Assembly: GCA_002308275.1 (NCBI GenBank)
Contig: DBWF01000022.1
Coordinates: 34,278-41,534 of the forward strand
Source of the DNA: Caryophanales bacterium UBA1245
Lineage (GTDB): Bacteria > Bacillota_I > Bacilli_A > ML615J-28 > CAG-313
DNA: 7,257 bases
Direction: 5' to 3'
A program made the position numbers and the translations under genes. Under the pieces are notes generated by a model. The model was given only the letters and a program-made list of their open reading frames with translations. It did not search any database and was not told the origin of the DNA. This document shows positions 6,753 through 7,257 of this stretch, one piece after another. The number at the start of each line of letters is the position of its first letter. Within the stretch, counting starts at the first letter, position 1.

Positions 6753-6771
6753 GTATTCTTACAACTTTTTT
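6745..6771 (+). terminator. Intrinsic terminator of the symporter gene
   Basis: AGTTGTAAG (6745-6753) pairs perfectly with CTTACAACT (6758-6766) over nine positions around a TATT loop, followed by T to 6771. The left arm covers the last codons and the TAA stop (6750-6752) of the symporter gene. Confidence 0.92.
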
Positions 6772-6791
6772 CTTTAATATTACATTAATTG

Positions 6792-6800
6792 TGTTATAAT
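6792..6800 (+). promoter_or_regulatory. Extended -10 promoter of the S58 peptidase gene
   Basis: TGTTATAAT combines a TGn extension with a perfect TATAAT. No strong -35 hexamer is visible; TTTAAT at 6773-6778 with a 16-base spacer is the nearest. Transcription would begin near 6807, at the GAGG of the ribosome binding site. The leader would be very short, which lowers certainty slightly. Confidence 0.65.
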
Positions 6801-6817
6801 AATCTTGAGGTATTTTT

Positions 6818-7257
6818 ATGAATAAAGATTTTATCATATCAAATAATCAAATTTGTTATAATGGTGAATCAATTTCTTTTGAAATTAATGAGAGTATTAA
6901 TATTACCAAGATTGATGCTATAGTATATCTTGAGAAACTAATTAATAAATTGTTACTACTTGCATATTGGCAAAATAAGGCAATCATTAATCAAACTAAT
7001 ATTGATTTAAGTAGTTACCATTTCAAAAACAAAAAAATAACCCTTGATGATTTTATTATCAAAAGATTCGTTAGAATTGGTAGTGCAGAGACAGGTAAAC
7101 GGAATAATCTTTGTGATGTGCCTGGCGTTTTGGTTGGTCAAATGACGATTGATCAAGGTGATTATCATACAGGTGCCACTGTTATTAAACCACATGCTGC
7201 TAATTGCTTCCTTGAAAAAGTTGTGGCAAGTAGTTTTGTTTTTAATGGTTTTGGCAA
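6818..7257 (+). CDS. P1/DmpA-family (S58) peptidase, 5' part, cut by window edge
   Basis: The frame opens at ATG 6818 (GAGG at 6807-6810, seven-base spacing) and runs without a stop to the window end, giving 146 complete codons. Residues 96-146 match the start of the S58/DmpA peptidase fold: N-N-L-C-DVPGVLVGQMTI (96-111), then TGATVIKPH (118-126), and NGFG (143-146) after a VVASSFVF strand. These N-terminal-nucleophile enzymes cleave themselves into two chains and release N-terminal amino acids from peptides, amides or esters; the cleavage site and nucleophile lie beyond the window. Residues 1-95 are an unusual extension with a predicted helix at 31-53 and no signal peptide. Usual family members have only about 10-35 residues before the DVPGV strand. 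It has its own promoter after the symporter terminator. The family call rests on this short but specific motif block, so substrate and full architecture remain unknown. Confidence 0.85.
   Translation, partial: MNKDFIISNNQICYNGESISFEINESINITKIDAIVYLEKLINKLLLLAYWQNKAIINQTNIDLSSYHFKNKKITLDDFIIKRFVRIGSAETGKRNNLCDVPGVLVGQMTIDQGDYHTGATVIKPHAANCFLEKVVASSFVFNGFG

Noticed and set aside
7007..7195. Antisense open frame opposite the S58 peptidase gene
   Set aside because: The + strand frame carries the specific DVPGV...NGFG family pattern and its own promoter and ribosome binding site, so the antisense frame is a shadow.

Overview
The window is AT-rich bacterial DNA with strong AGGAG-type ribosome binding sites, intrinsic hairpin/U-tract terminators and tRNA genes that encode CCA. 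Tryptophan is read from TGG and TGA serves as a stop (end of the antiporter gene), so the standard bacterial code applies. Protein similarities recalled from memory (YwjA-like ABC exporter, AlsT-like symporter, Bacillus-like tRNA-Pro and tRNA-Gly) point to a low-GC Firmicute or a standard-code relative such as Erysipelotrichia or Acholeplasma-like bacteria. The genus cannot be fixed from the sequence. All genes lie on the + strand.

Layout: the left edge carries the end of a tRNA cluster (3' end of a probable tRNA-Pro, then a complete tRNA-Gly(UCC)) closed by a terminator. Next is an orphan protein gene (277-1068), visibly richer in A+T than the rest. It carries a pattern resembling a PD-(D/E)XK nuclease core and is the only clearly accessory-looking gene here. 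Then come a half-size ABC exporter (1186-2943) and a two-gene operon of a CPA2-type cation/proton antiporter and an MgtC/SapB-family membrane protein (3041-5214). The operon has a 4-base stop/start overlap, ends in a strong terminator, and its promoter overlaps a near-consensus cre (CcpA) site. An AGCS sodium:alanine symporter follows (5328-6752) with its own promoter and terminator. The right edge holds the 5' part of a P1/DmpA-family (S58) peptidase gene (6818 onward) with an unusually long N-terminal extension.

How they may work together: most of the window is membrane transport and ion homeostasis. The antiporter and MgtC-like protein are probably made together, plausibly for cation, pH or envelope-stress balance under carbon control. 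The symporter and the aminopeptidase-like protein could both serve amino acid supply, but they have separate promoters, so only proximity links them.

I see no CRISPR array, insertion sequence, prophage module or riboswitch. No stretch over 300 bases lacks a gene. The best candidate for something undescribed is the orphan nuclease-like protein beside the tRNA genes. The evidence for it is a motif pattern, not a demonstrated system.
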